64,000 nt of DNA. Origin: an uncultured Bacteroidales bacterium (GTDB lineage Bacteria; Bacteroidota; Bacteroidia; Bacteroidales; Bacteroidaceae). The translations under genes and the position numbers were made by a program. Numbering within the stretch: position 1 is the stretch's first letter; every line of letters starts with the position of its first letter. Below the pieces are notes generated by a model. That model had not been told where the DNA came from. It saw only the letters and a program-made list of their open reading frames with translations, and ran no database searches. The stretch is from NCBI GenBank assembly GCA_902760315.1, contig CACWFV010000001.1:62001-126000 (forward strand). Direction: 5' to 3'. Shown here piece by piece: positions 33,168 through 41,136 of this stretch.

Positions 33168-34048
33168 ATACTTGCCTCCTTGAAAATGTTATAGTCCATA
33201 TCCACGAAATGATTGCTGCATGACAGGGCAACCTCGAAATTGTCCTTGGCCATGTGCTTCCGTACATACTTGTGCATCGACTCTTTCCAGTACACGGTGA
33301 AGTTGCTCTGTTCACATAGTCCTGTCACCTTGCCAACAAAGTATGCGCACTCATCTGGATTGTAGTAGTCATCCTTCACGCCTGATCGCAAGCCAATCTT
33401 GAAATGGTCACAGAACAGAGCCGAATCCTGAATCATCCTGAAAGAACTGTCAAAGTCAATAATCGGCTCGATGCTGGCAAAAGTCCTGAAGCTCAACTGA
33501 TGAAGGAGTTTCATTGTATGTATGCGCTCGTAGTTTGGCGAAGCATGTGGTTCCATGTCATCCCTGCCTGTAAGCGTAAAGCCAAAGGCAACATTCCTAC
33601 GAACGTCTGCATCAAGTCCGTCCACGAAATCGACAAACTTCTTGTCACTGAGGAATGAGGCGTTTTTCGTAAGTATCTTCACTGGCACACCGTGAGCGAG
33701 ACATTCAATCACTGCGGACAAAGTAAGGTCTCTGGTCTCATCTATCATTGGGTCGGTAGAGAACGAGAAGAATACACCAGTCTGCCTGATGTAGTCAAGG
33801 TCGGCCTCCAGCTCCTTCACGAATACCTTCATTGCATGAATCTCATCCTTGAAACAGGCTTTCAGCTTTACCTCTGTACTGCCCAGCTCATGGGACAGCA
33901 CACCACGTTTCAGGTAGCAGTACTCGCAAGAATGGGGACAGCCCTTATAGAAATTACAGCCTACGGCGGCATATTCGAGGGCTGCGCCCTTGGGTGAGTA
34001 AAGTGCCTTACCGTTCAGTTCGGCCAGTATTTCATTATTCACTTCCAT
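33164..34048 (-). CDS. Radical SAM protein of the spore-photoproduct-lyase-like type
   Basis: A 294-residue protein. Start 34048 (MEVNNEILAELNGKALYSPK) is chosen because it follows the preceding gene's stop by 2 nt and has a GAGAGGATAG ribosome-binding-like stretch. The cluster GCPHSCEYCYL (C37, C41, C44; CxxxCxxC) binds the [4Fe-4S] cluster; GVFFSFSTDPMIDETRDL and VPVKILTKNASF are further barrel strands. It resembles the SPL family, known for repairing spore photoproduct and for related DNA or metabolite radical chemistry. Substrate unknown. It is the first gene of the radical SAM/DAHP synthase/ACP trio. Confidence 0.85.
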   Translation of the reverse strand: MEVNNEILAELNGKALYSPKGAALEYAAVGCNFYKGCPHSCEYCYLKRGVLSHELGSTEVKLKACFKDEIHAMKVFVKELEADLDYIRQTGVFFSFSTDPMIDETRDLTLSAVIECLAHGVPVKILTKNASFLSDKKFVDFVDGLDADVRRNVAFGFTLTGRDDMEPHASPNYERIHTMKLLHQLSFRTFASIEPIIDFDSSFRMIQDSALFCDHFKIGLRSGVKDDYYNPDECAYFVGKVTGLCEQSNFTVYWKESMHKYVRKHMAKDNFEVALSCSNHFVDMDYNIFKEASI

Positions 34049-34050
34049 AG

Positions 34051-34413
34051 CTATCCTCTCATTATGTTTCCGTTCTTTGTCGTTACCTCTCCACCAACAC
34101 TGCCACACATGACATTGCCGTTCTTCGTCTCGACATTACCCAGCACCTTGCTACAGGTGACGTTTCCGTTCTTTGAGTTGACGGTGGTGACAGTGCCCTT
34201 GACCTCCACATCAGCGTTTTCGCTCTCGATGGTTTCCACACTGCCCTCGATGACTATCTTGAATACAGGCGGTTCCTTGTATTCCTCAATAGGCTTGCCA
34301 TCAACAAAGATTCCGCTGTCCGTAATCTCGATGGTGCCCTTGATGTTTTTGTACTCCTTGCCGTTCATATTTATAGAGCCTGAGCACTGATTGATAATTG
34401 TTCTTGTTCCCAT
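34051..34413 (-). CDS. DUF2807-like repeat protein (beta-solenoid)
   Basis: A 120-residue protein with repeated short units ending in G-N-V: SKNGNVTCSKVLGNVETKNG, then NVMCGSVGGEVTTKNGN, with the shared word KNGN. The repeated valine-rich strands fit a small right-handed beta-solenoid as in DUF2807 proteins. It lies 1 nt after the DUF2786 gene and 2 nt before the radical SAM gene. Function unknown; cell-surface or phage-particle use has been proposed for such repeats but is not shown. Confidence 0.6.
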   Translation of the reverse strand: MGTRTIINQCSGSINMNGKEYKNIKGTIEITDSGIFVDGKPIEEYKEPPVFKIVIEGSVETIESENADVEVKGTVTTVNSKNGNVTCSKVLGNVETKNGNVMCGSVGGEVTTKNGNIMRG

Positions 34414-34414
34414 A

Positions 34415-35170
34415 TCAGAAATCTATTTTAAGTTGTTCATCTTTATTCTTATTGCCAAGCTGTTTGTTCAGGTTTACCTCCCTTCCGTCCTTCTGGCCCT
34501 GCTCATAGGCTTCACCCAGGACTTCACGCCTGCGCTGGCGGTGCTTGGTCTTATCCATCCTGTAGTTGTTCTGCTGGAAAAGATAGTCCTCTATCATTTC
34601 CTTGTGGCTGACAACCAGAGCCGTTTCCTCAGAGGTGGGCTTCATGCTGTCGTAGTTCTCCTGCAGGCCGACGCTTACGCCTTCGAGATAGGAGCGCATG
34701 AAGATGTTCCGGCCTTTGTCCGTATATCTCTGGCCATTGGCCATTGCCTCGTTCTGGGCTTCGTTAAAACGCTCGATTGCAAGGCGACGGAAAACTTTCA
34801 GCAAGTAGTCGTAGAACTCCTTGACCACAATCACGTTTTCCTCTGCACCGATGACGAACATCTTCCCGTTGTACGTCCTTGTGTACATACTGCAAAGATT
34901 GTTCTTCGCTATGACATGAAGCAAAGATTTCTTCCAGACGTTCCCGTACTTGTCTGAGGTGGTCATGTCTTCCGACTCTTTCATTCTTGCCCCCCCCAGT
35001 TTTTCCTCTTCATTGCCGATATCGCCCATGGAAAGGTTATACTCCATGAGCAACTTCCTGACCATCTTAGCCGCTTGATAAGCCTCTCCAGTACTGCCAA
35101 TCTTCTCAGCGTTGAACTGGAGCTTCAGGAGCTTGCGAATCTTGCTGATGACACTTTCCTTATCCATCAC
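34415..35170 (-). CDS. DUF2786 protein with a poly-G tract
   Basis: A 251-residue protein. The N-terminus (KIRKLLKLQFNAEKIGSTGE, AYQAAKMVRKLLMEYNLSMG) matches DUF2786. The remainder is helical and basic. On the coding strand the codons for KLGG contain eight consecutive G (34990-34997 on the plus strand as C), a slippage-prone tract that could switch the frame. The gene is currently in frame. It overlaps the lipoprotein gene by 4 nt. Role unknown. Confidence 0.7.
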   Translation of the reverse strand: MMDKESVISKIRKLLKLQFNAEKIGSTGEAYQAAKMVRKLLMEYNLSMGDIGNEEEKLGGARMKESEDMTTSDKYGNVWKKSLLHVIAKNNLCSMYTRTYNGKMFVIGAEENVIVVKEFYDYLLKVFRRLAIERFNEAQNEAMANGQRYTDKGRNIFMRSYLEGVSVGLQENYDSMKPTSEETALVVSHKEMIEDYLFQQNNYRMDKTKHRQRRREVLGEAYEQGQKDGREVNLNKQLGNKNKDEQLKIDF

Positions 35171-35451
35171 TCGACCTCCTCACCAAAATTACGCAATTCC
35201 TCACGCACGACACGCCGAATAACGCTGTCCCTAATCTCTGCACACCGTTTGCAGTCTGGGTCTTCCACAAGCTGCTGAACGGTTCCGCCACTCTGCCCTG
35301 ATACAGAGCCAACGACAGGAAACCAGAACTGATGACCGTTTATCATTAGTTCCATCTTGTCACGGTACTTGACCTCTTTCCTGACGCCCTCTTCCCGACT
35401 GTGACAGCCGACAATCATAACGGCTGCTACCAACAAAATCAGTTTCTTCAT
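35167..35451 (-). CDS. Phage lipoprotein
   Basis: A 94-residue protein with a signal peptide and lipobox (MKKLILLVAAVMIVGCHSRE, Cys16). A charged spacer follows, and FWFPVVGSVSGQSGGT and CKRCAEIRDSVIRR lie in the mature part. It is the first gene after promoter P5 and would be made early in that operon. It could alter the host envelope or superinfection; it is not a spanin by any visible feature. Confidence 0.7.
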   Translation of the reverse strand: MKKLILLVAAVMIVGCHSREEGVRKEVKYRDKMELMINGHQFWFPVVGSVSGQSGGTVQQLVEDPDCKRCAEIRDSVIRRVVREELRNFGEEVE

Positions 35452-35489
35452 AATGTCTTGTTTTGAAACGTTTATCTTATTTGCTACGA

Positions 35490-35521
35490 CAAAGGTACGA
35501 AAAGTTTATCAAATATACAAA
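35490..35521 (-). promoter_or_regulatory. Phage promoter P5 with shared spacer and leader
   Basis: Minus-strand -33 TTTG (35521-35518), exactly 20 nt, then -7 TACCTTTG (35497-35490). The spacer has ATATTTGATAAACTTTT. The leader contains GCAAATAAGATAAA (35484-35471). A second copy of the spacer core (ATTTATCAAATATACAA) lies just upstream at 35536-35552, so this promoter has a doubled putative operator. Confidence 0.8.
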
Positions 35522-35551
35522 TTTTTAGCCTAAAATTTATCAAATATACAA

Positions 35552-36373
35552 TTATTTGCCCGTTATCCGCTTGTCTAAGCCGACATTGTATTTCTCTTTC
35601 AGCTTCTCGAACCCCATAGTCTCACGCTCGATTTTACTCAGGAACTCATCTTCATTGTTGAGCCTCAGGGCCTCCAGCCCTGCCTTATCCAGCATCTTCT
35701 CGCTCATCAGCTTTTCTATCAGTTCTTCGTATGCCTTAATTGAAGCCCAGTTCTTGCAGGGGTGCAAATCGTTCCTCGATGGCTGTATGACATCATCGGC
35801 AAATCTGGAGAACTGAAGGTCTGCATCTATTATCCGTACAGGAAGATATTCTTTCCGGAGGTCTATTCCGAACCTCTCCTGGTATGTGTCAAAGAAGCCG
35901 TCAAACAGGTCACGGGCAAGCGTAATGTACGTCAAAACCATCTGAACATTAGCCTTGAAGTCAAGGTCTTTCTGGCCGTGCTCTTCAAAGTATCGTCTGA
36001 AGGTCACGAACAGGCTCGTCTGTTCACGCTTTATTCTCTTCTCCACTTGGATGGCGTAGTCGTCTATCAGAGTCCTTGTGTGCTGATCGGCCATTTTCAT
36101 CCATTCACGGAACTTCTCAAAACTCGCAAGAGTACCCCTGAGCCACTTACCACGATTGAAGCGGATTTCCTTTCGTTCCTCACATATATCCCAGACCTTC
36201 ATGAACTCTGCTTCCGCTATCAGAACGGGTACAATGACTTGCGACCACACCCTTTCACGGCAGTCTCTCATAACGGCTATGCTCTCCCTGAGACTCAGGC
36301 TCACCTTTTGCGGATGAACACTATTTGCCAACTGCACATAGTTGACCTTTGCCTTTTCCTTTACTGTTTCCAT
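35552..36373 (-). CDS. Hypothetical phage protein at end of PRTRC operon
   Basis: A 273-residue, mostly helical protein (METVKEKAKVNYVQLANSVH). It has no recognised motif. It lies 3 nt after the 66-residue gene and is read with the PRTRC cassette. Given its constant place in the operon it may be a cassette-associated component, but I do not recognise it. Confidence 0.6.
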   Translation of the reverse strand: METVKEKAKVNYVQLANSVHPQKVSLSLRESIAVMRDCRERVWSQVIVPVLIAEAEFMKVWDICEERKEIRFNRGKWLRGTLASFEKFREWMKMADQHTRTLIDDYAIQVEKRIKREQTSLFVTFRRYFEEHGQKDLDFKANVQMVLTYITLARDLFDGFFDTYQERFGIDLRKEYLPVRIIDADLQFSRFADDVIQPSRNDLHPCKNWASIKAYEELIEKLMSEKMLDKAGLEALRLNNEDEFLSKIERETMGFEKLKEKYNVGLDKRITGK

Positions 36374-36376
36374 ATC

Positions 36377-36577
36377 TTACAATTCAAAGTCAACACACAA
36401 TCTTGCACCGATATCATCTGGAGTGATACTTGCACCAGGCTCCCTTGGTGCGAGACTCGCAACAAGATGCTGGTTCTCTGCTTCTTCACAAGCCTGCTGA
36501 TACGGCCCTTTCGCCAATACGAACAGGCGCTTTGGGTTCTCGCCTGTAGGCTTCCAATTATAAAAACTCATACACAT
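36377..36577 (-). CDS. Small phage protein between ThiF and hypothetical gene
   Basis: A 66-residue protein beginning MCMSFYNWKPTGENPKRLFV. Start 36577 is chosen because the ThiF-like gene ends at 36580 and occupies the upstream codons; the ATG follows its TAG by 2 nt. A short acidic C-terminus (DIGARLCVDFEL) is visible. Function unknown. Confidence 0.6.
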   Translation of the reverse strand: MCMSFYNWKPTGENPKRLFVLAKGPYQQACEEAENQHLVASLAPREPGASITPDDIGARLCVDFEL

Positions 36578-36579
36578 AT

Positions 36580-37353
36580 CTATATATTTATTGGATTCAT
36601 TTTCGATGTATTGAGATTCAGGAAGAGACCGTTCTGCTCTACGGAGCCTTTGCTGATGAGTTTCCAAAGAAGGTCACAGCCCAGCTGACTGAGCGTAGAG
36701 TTAATGAACAAATCCTGCTTTGTCAGGGCTTCTGCCAAAGAACAGCTTGGGCCACTTTCTTTTTCGTCCACAGCGGTCAAGTCAAAGAGCTTGTCAACAC
36801 AAGGCAGCTCCTTCACGACCTCAAACTTCTTGCTTCTCGGCTGCTCTATGGGATTCACCGTACCAAGCACGACCTGACCCGATTCTGCCGTATTCCCGAA
36901 GTCCAGCCAGTAGTATGCCCTCGTTCTGTCATCATTATCCTTGTTCTTCCACTTACGGAGGTGCTTACCGATATCTATCCTTGCCTTCACATTATCCACA
37001 CAGGTAATGGTGATGTTCGCCACCGTATCGGCATCATTACTCGGATATCGCTCTGGCACGGCCTCCCACTCGAAATCAAAGAAACGGTTGATTCTGGTTA
37101 CCAGCACGTCTGCCTTGTTAGCTCCTACCTCAGAGGCCATGAAGAGCTGACGGCCAAGGTTTGCCCTCGTAACGATATCGTCATCATAGACCGTGACATC
37201 AAGACCTGTATGGCCAAGGCTCTGAAGGGCACAGTTGATACGTGCCAGTGCGGTCACTACTTGACAGCCAGTACCACCAGCACCGATGACGTTTACCGTC
37301 AATGGGTGCATCGGGTTTATGATATAGTTATCTGCAAAATGTCTCTTCTTCAT
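36580..37353 (-). CDS. PRTRC ThiF-family protein
   Basis: A 257-residue E1-like protein with the nucleotide-binding VIGAGGTGCQVVTAL near residue 22, ANLGRQLF (Arg/Gln of the ATP site), VDNVKARIDIGK, and a Cys-containing GPSCSLAEAL at the place of the E1 crossover loop. It is the ThiF member of a ParB-related, ThiF-related cassette. ThiF proteins adenylate C-terminal glycines of ubiquitin-like proteins; partner unknown. It overlaps the PRTRC B gene by 4 nt. Confidence 0.9.
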   Translation of the reverse strand: MKKRHFADNYIINPMHPLTVNVIGAGGTGCQVVTALARINCALQSLGHTGLDVTVYDDDIVTRANLGRQLFMASEVGANKADVLVTRINRFFDFEWEAVPERYPSNDADTVANITITCVDNVKARIDIGKHLRKWKNKDNDDRTRAYYWLDFGNTAESGQVVLGTVNPIEQPRSKKFEVVKELPCVDKLFDLTAVDEKESGPSCSLAEALTKQDLFINSTLSQLGCDLLWKLISKGSVEQNGLFLNLNTSKMNPINI

Positions 37354-38054
37354 CTTAGTAAATTGCTTAGTTTGACATTTACGGGAACGAGCACGTCAGA
37401 GGGAAAGTCCTTGCCTGTCTCGATAAGCTCTTTGGTCAGGACGGCAAGATTTCCCTTGACAGGGTTATCGCCTAAGATGTGGCTAAACTCAGAGTTCCAG
37501 TACATCTTCTCCCAATAGGCAATGACATTCTCGAAGGTACGCTCTTCTGGCTTCTCCACCTTCGCATTTCCCAGACAGACGCTATTCTCTGCTGTATTCA
37601 TGAATGGAGCATGGTATAGCTTGTCTGCTGGATGCTTTCCCTTGAAGGCGTACAGTCTCATCTTTCCATTCGCCACCACGTACACCAATCCTGGCACCTT
37701 CATCTTCCCGTTGGGAATATTCAGGGACTTCGAGAAGAAAACGTTTCTTTCCTCTGGCCCGTGATACCATACCAGTTTGTCATGGTCAATACGGGTGTCG
37801 CAGTAAAGAACGTTACTCGGTACTCTGCCGTACATACCCAAGTCCAACTGGCTTGAAGTCGTCTGCACGGTCTTGATGATGCTCGCAAGCATCTTCTGGG
37901 TCAACGGCTTTCCTACGCCCATCTTCCCATTACGGATATTCCGCTTTTCGAGATAGTACCCTCTCTCGCTGCTGTCTGTATCTCCAGTCATATATGCAAC
38001 AATGGCTGCAAATGGCTCATAGACTTCCGTTATACGTTTTATCGCCTTACTCAT
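37350..38054 (-). CDS. PRTRC system protein B
   Basis: A 234-residue protein with the B-family pattern: KLVWYHGPEERNVFFSKSL, GLVYVVANGKMRLYAFKG, LYHAPFMNTAENSVCLGNA and NVIAYWEKMYWNSEFSHIL. It lies directly before the ThiF-like gene and overlaps the F-like gene by 8 nt. Biochemical role of the family is unknown. Confidence 0.85.
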   Translation of the reverse strand: MSKAIKRITEVYEPFAAIVAYMTGDTDSSERGYYLEKRNIRNGKMGVGKPLTQKMLASIIKTVQTTSSQLDLGMYGRVPSNVLYCDTRIDHDKLVWYHGPEERNVFFSKSLNIPNGKMKVPGLVYVVANGKMRLYAFKGKHPADKLYHAPFMNTAENSVCLGNAKVEKPEERTFENVIAYWEKMYWNSEFSHILGDNPVKGNLAVLTKELIETGKDFPSDVLVPVNVKLSNLLR

Positions 38055-39195
38055 AGGTGTATTTTATAAACTGCTCAAACCACTCGTTCCACCTCTTGGG
38101 GTAGTCCGTTTTCATCTTTATCTTCTTCTCACCAGAGAATCTTTCTATTCCCATCAGTACAGTGCCGCCAAAATTACCTGCATCGTTATTCAGGCACTCT
38201 ATGGTTCCTTCCACAACGGGGTCTTCATCATCAAGTGCAAAACAGAGGGCAAACTGGCGGTCAAAGTCCATCATGCCATCGTTTGCGTCCCAGTCAAAGA
38301 AACTGTCGTCGCCAAGCTCGTACCTGATAAACCGAAGCTCGTAGTTAAACAGGTTGTCCTCAAGGGTTATCTGGATTCCCTGATAGATAAGGTCTAACAG
38401 CGTGGCCACCTTGTTACGGTGTCCTTTCCCCGTCTTGTAATATGCCTTCCCGCTTTGCCCGTAGGCCTTGACATTCTTGCATATCCTATTGACCAGATCT
38501 TCAGGATTCCCAGCAAACTTGCGACGTCTGTTCTCAATCTCTTCAAAGATTTTATTGATATCGCCATGAACATAGGACTCTGCCCAATCCCTGTATTCGT
38601 CCGTCCACATTTCGGACTGCTCAGGGTCTATCTGACAATCGTCCTCCATATCCATGATTCCAAGCTGGTACTCAAAATCGTAGTGAGACTTTGGTGACAG
38701 GAACGGGCCTTTCCAGTCAAGGAAAGCATAGAAATCCATGAGGATATTGCGCAGATCGTCGTCAACTCCCGTGACAATCTTCACAGGAAGGAAAAACAGA
38801 TGATAGGTATCAAAGTCGCATACCGTATAGCCGATTAGTTCCTGATGCCTATTGCCTTTGTCATCCTCTACATTGGCAAACTCCACCCACTCGTTATCGG
38901 TCTTTCCCTTGACCTGCTCGATGAGGATTGCTGCATCCTTGTATGGGTTCCCACTATGCTCAACTTCCACATCACTGCCAAGGACGTGAAGAAACTCCTG
39001 TACCTGCCCTTCGATAGCAGGCAAGTCGATATCTTCACACCTTGCAGTGACAGTACAGAGGTCATAGCCTGACAGGTTCTCGAACTGGAAGTTCAGAAAA
39101 TCAGAGCACACCCCTTTTCGGGTAGAACGCCCCTTCTCTCTTCTCTGCTCTCTTCCAGACACAACACCCGACCTATTGCTTGATGGAACTGCCAT
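38047..39195 (-). CDS. PRTRC system protein F-like
   Basis: A 382-residue protein positioned as the F member of the cassette, between C and B, and of the usual size. It begins with a basic stretch (REQRREKGRSTRKGV) and has an acidic, aromatic-rich body (WTDEYRDWAESYVHGDINKI; FDWDANDGMMDFDRQF). No catalytic motif is visible. The assignment relies mainly on location and length. Confidence 0.65.
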   Translation of the reverse strand: MAVPSSNRSGVVSGREQRREKGRSTRKGVCSDFLNFQFENLSGYDLCTVTARCEDIDLPAIEGQVQEFLHVLGSDVEVEHSGNPYKDAAILIEQVKGKTDNEWVEFANVEDDKGNRHQELIGYTVCDFDTYHLFFLPVKIVTGVDDDLRNILMDFYAFLDWKGPFLSPKSHYDFEYQLGIMDMEDDCQIDPEQSEMWTDEYRDWAESYVHGDINKIFEEIENRRRKFAGNPEDLVNRICKNVKAYGQSGKAYYKTGKGHRNKVATLLDLIYQGIQITLEDNLFNYELRFIRYELGDDSFFDWDANDGMMDFDRQFALCFALDDEDPVVEGTIECLNNDAGNFGGTVLMGIERFSGEKKIKMKTDYPKRWNEWFEQFIKYTYE

Positions 39196-39232
39196 AACTC
39201 TGTAATTTTGTCCTTCTTGTCTCGTTTCTTCT

Positions 39233-39442
39233 TCATCCCTTGGTGCCTACTGTTGTCTTGAACTCATAGACGGCCTCGTCATTCTCCATTTTCGGGCCAT
39301 GGACGTTACTCGTCGTGAGCTCTGGGTACTGGTTGCTGTAGAAGTTCATCACCTCTTCAGGTGTCATATCAGGGTTGGGGTCAGAGAGTTTCTGGCCATT
39401 GTGCTTGAAAACACGCTTGTACTCTTTTACATGAAGTGCCAT
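39233..39442 (-). CDS. PRTRC system protein C
   Basis: A 69-residue protein with a close match to the C family: YKRVFKHNGQKLSDPNPDMT, EEVMNFYSNQYPELTTS, and the end VYEFKTTVGTKG. The C-terminal ...GTKG resembles the exposed glycine tail of ubiquitin-like proteins, which fits a partner for the ThiF-like protein (inference). It lies between E and F genes. Confidence 0.9.
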   Translation of the reverse strand: MALHVKEYKRVFKHNGQKLSDPNPDMTPEEVMNFYSNQYPELTTSNVHGPKMENDEAVYEFKTTVGTKG

Positions 39443-39461
39443 AATCGTAATGTTTTAAGGG

Positions 39462-40115
39462 TTACTCTTCTTCCGTTGTCTCACTCTCGTCTGCTGTTTC
39501 CTCGGCTGGTTTCTCGGCTGCTGCAGATTTGGTGCTGCCGTTGAGCTTGACGTTCTTCCCGTCACTCTTGTCTTCCTTGGCTGCTCCGAACATCGTGCCC
39601 TCACCCAGAACCTCTTGGATTTTCTTACGCATGGCGTCAATCTTCGTCTGGCCACCATTCACCTTGTCAGCAATCTTCTCAGCATTGTTTAGACAGGTGA
39701 TAGCATCCTTGAACTTGTCTTCGCCGTAGTTCTTCTCGGCCAGTGCCAGCCAGTCAGAGAAAGTGCTGCTAACCTTCTTCTGCTCTTCCTTGGCCTTCTT
39801 CTCCATTTCAGATGCGGCCTTGGCTGCTATCGTGGACTGCTCGAAGTCCTTGATATTAGACAGAAGCCCGTTGGCTCTGGCAATAGGACGCAACGCCGTA
39901 TCGAGGAAGCTCTCGTCTATTTCCTCTGGCGTTCCCGTCATGCAGATGGGGATGAACTTGTTCTTGGCTGCATCCTTGACCAGACTGTTTCCAGGCAGGA
40001 CACTCACCGTCATTCCGTTCTCACTCTTGGCCACCGTCATCACCACAGTACTGCCTGCTTCCATACTCTCGGATAGTTTCTTGAATAATTCCATAATGTT
40101 TTGAATTGTGGCCAC
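39462..40115 (-). CDS. PRTRC system protein E-like
   Basis: A 217-residue protein. The N-terminal part (LFKKLSESMEAGSTVVMTVA, NGMTVSVLPGN, then FIPICMTGTPEEIDESFLDT) matches the E family, with GTPEEID as its most typical word. A lysine/glutamate-rich linker and an acidic tail follow. It is the first gene of the cassette and starts 26 nt downstream of a promoterless leader motif. Confidence 0.85.
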   Translation of the reverse strand: MATIQNIMELFKKLSESMEAGSTVVMTVAKSENGMTVSVLPGNSLVKDAAKNKFIPICMTGTPEEIDESFLDTALRPIARANGLLSNIKDFEQSTIAAKAASEMEKKAKEEQKKVSSTFSDWLALAEKNYGEDKFKDAITCLNNAEKIADKVNGGQTKIDAMRKKIQEVLGEGTMFGAAKEDKSDGKNVKLNGSTKSAAAEKPAEETADESETTEEE

Positions 40116-40140
40116 TGGTTAGATGGCCGTTACCTTGTAT

Positions 40141-40153
40141 TTATCTTATTTGC
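40141..40153 (-). promoter_or_regulatory. Promoterless copy of the phage leader motif
   Basis: The minus strand reads GCAAATAAGATAA here, then AATACAAGGTAACGG and later ATTCAAAACATT just before the PRTRC E start. It lies between the 64-residue gene and PRTRC E without a visible -7 element, so it looks like a post-transcriptional or processing signal repeated inside an operon. Confidence 0.45.
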
Positions 40154-40161
40154 TGTTTCTT

Positions 40162-40356
40162 TTATGCCATTGCCTTCTTGTATTCGTCCATTGCTCTCAT
40201 AAGCACTGCCAGAGAAAGACGACCTTTGCAAACAAGTTTGCCTTTCTCATTCAGCGTACCATGGAAGCGGTCACCGAAACTATTAACTGCTGATACTTCA
40301 TTACCGTTAATGGTAAGTTGAACTTTGTTGCTAGTCGTGAAACTGATAGTTGCCAT
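40162..40356 (-). CDS. Small phage protein after promoter P6
   Basis: A 64-residue protein beginning MATISFTTSNKVQLTINGNE. The first half is beta-rich (VQLTINGNEVSAVNSFGDRF), and the second half is a basic helix (RLSLAVLMRAMDEYKKAMA). It could be a small SH3-type protein followed by a helix, but no family is recognised. It follows promoter P6 and its leader, and ends before the leader copy of PRTRC E. Confidence 0.65.
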   Translation of the reverse strand: MATISFTTSNKVQLTINGNEVSAVNSFGDRFHGTLNEKGKLVCKGRLSLAVLMRAMDEYKKAMA

Positions 40357-40401
40357 AATTTTGAAGTTTTGAATGTTTGTTACTTATCTTATTTGCTACT
40401 T

Positions 40402-40433
40402 CAAAGGTACAAAAAGTTTATCAAATATGCAAG
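40402..40433 (-). promoter_or_regulatory. Phage promoter P6 with shared spacer and leader
   Basis: Minus-strand -33 CTTG (40433-40430; one mismatch), exactly 20 nt, then -7 TACCTTTG (40409-40402). The spacer has ATATTTGATAAACTTTT. The leader contains GCAAATAAGATAAGT (40397-40383), then TTCAAAACTTCAAAATT before the start codon. It probably drives the PRTRC cassette. Confidence 0.8.
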
Positions 40434-40458
40434 TTTTTGACCATGTTTTTTGGAAAAA

Positions 40459-41136
40459 TTACAAGTTTTTTTCGTCTTCTGAAGGTTCCTCATCCCTGAA
40501 CTCTTCTGGTATCTCTATGTTGAACAGCTTGGCCACATTCAGTAGTTTTCCCTGATTGACCTGTTCTTGAACCCAGTCAAGCCCCACAGCTTTCTTCTTG
40601 CTTTCCTCGGCTTCACGCTCGGCCTTGACCTTGCGCTTTTCCTCATACAGCCTATCATAGTCATGCCTCCTGTCATCCATGAAGGATCGGAACGACTTGA
40701 TTATGCGCATGGGGTCAACGGAACCATAAAAGTCCTCATACATTCCCGTCCTGAGCCTTGCACAGAACAGCACGAACTCCAGCATGGTAGTAGTGGGGTA
40801 GTCTGCAAGTATCTGCTGGCAGAGAGCCGTCATCTGCCAGTCGCTCATCTTGTCTCGGACATTGGTAAAGGCGCTTACGGCAATCAACTGGCCACGCATC
40901 CATGATATCGCAGTATTCTCGACTTTATTCATCTGCTTGTCAACGAAAGCCGGAAAAGCCTCAGAAAGAACGCACAGCATAGGTGACTCCACCTTTGCGC
41001 AGCAATCCACAGTAGGACAGGCTCCCATGACGATTATTTGCAGGTCGATGGGGTACTCTGCCGTTATCTTGGACGGCTTGTAAGCCTTACGCAACGCTTT
41101 GGCCGCATCACTCACCGCCGTTATAGTAGTATTCAT
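40459..41136 (-). CDS. Replication-region protein, hypothetical
   Basis: A 225-residue protein. Start 41136 (MNTTITAVSDAAKALRKAYK) is chosen because it reduces overlap with the DnaD-like gene to 29 nt; the earlier start overlaps by over 120 nt. The C-terminal third (KRKVKAEREAEESKKKAVGL) is a charged helix. Proteins like this are found after the DnaD-like gene in other Bacteroidetes phages; function unknown. It ends just before promoter P6. Confidence 0.6.
   Translation of the reverse strand: MNTTITAVSDAAKALRKAYKPSKITAEYPIDLQIIVMGACPTVDCCAKVESPMLCVLSEAFPAFVDKQMNKVENTAISWMRGQLIAVSAFTNVRDKMSDWQMTALCQQILADYPTTTMLEFVLFCARLRTGMYEDFYGSVDPMRIIKSFRSFMDDRRHDYDRLYEEKRKVKAEREAEESKKKAVGLDWVQEQVNQGKLLNVAKLFNIEIPEEFRDEEPSEDEKNL

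Noticed and set aside
35167..35451. Rz1-like spanin
   Set aside because: It has a lipobox, but lacks a proline-rich body and an overlapping Rz partner.
36377..36667. 96-residue version of the gene between ThiF and the 273-residue protein
   Set aside because: The first 30 codons overlap the ThiF-like gene; the ATG at 36577 directly after its stop is the better start.
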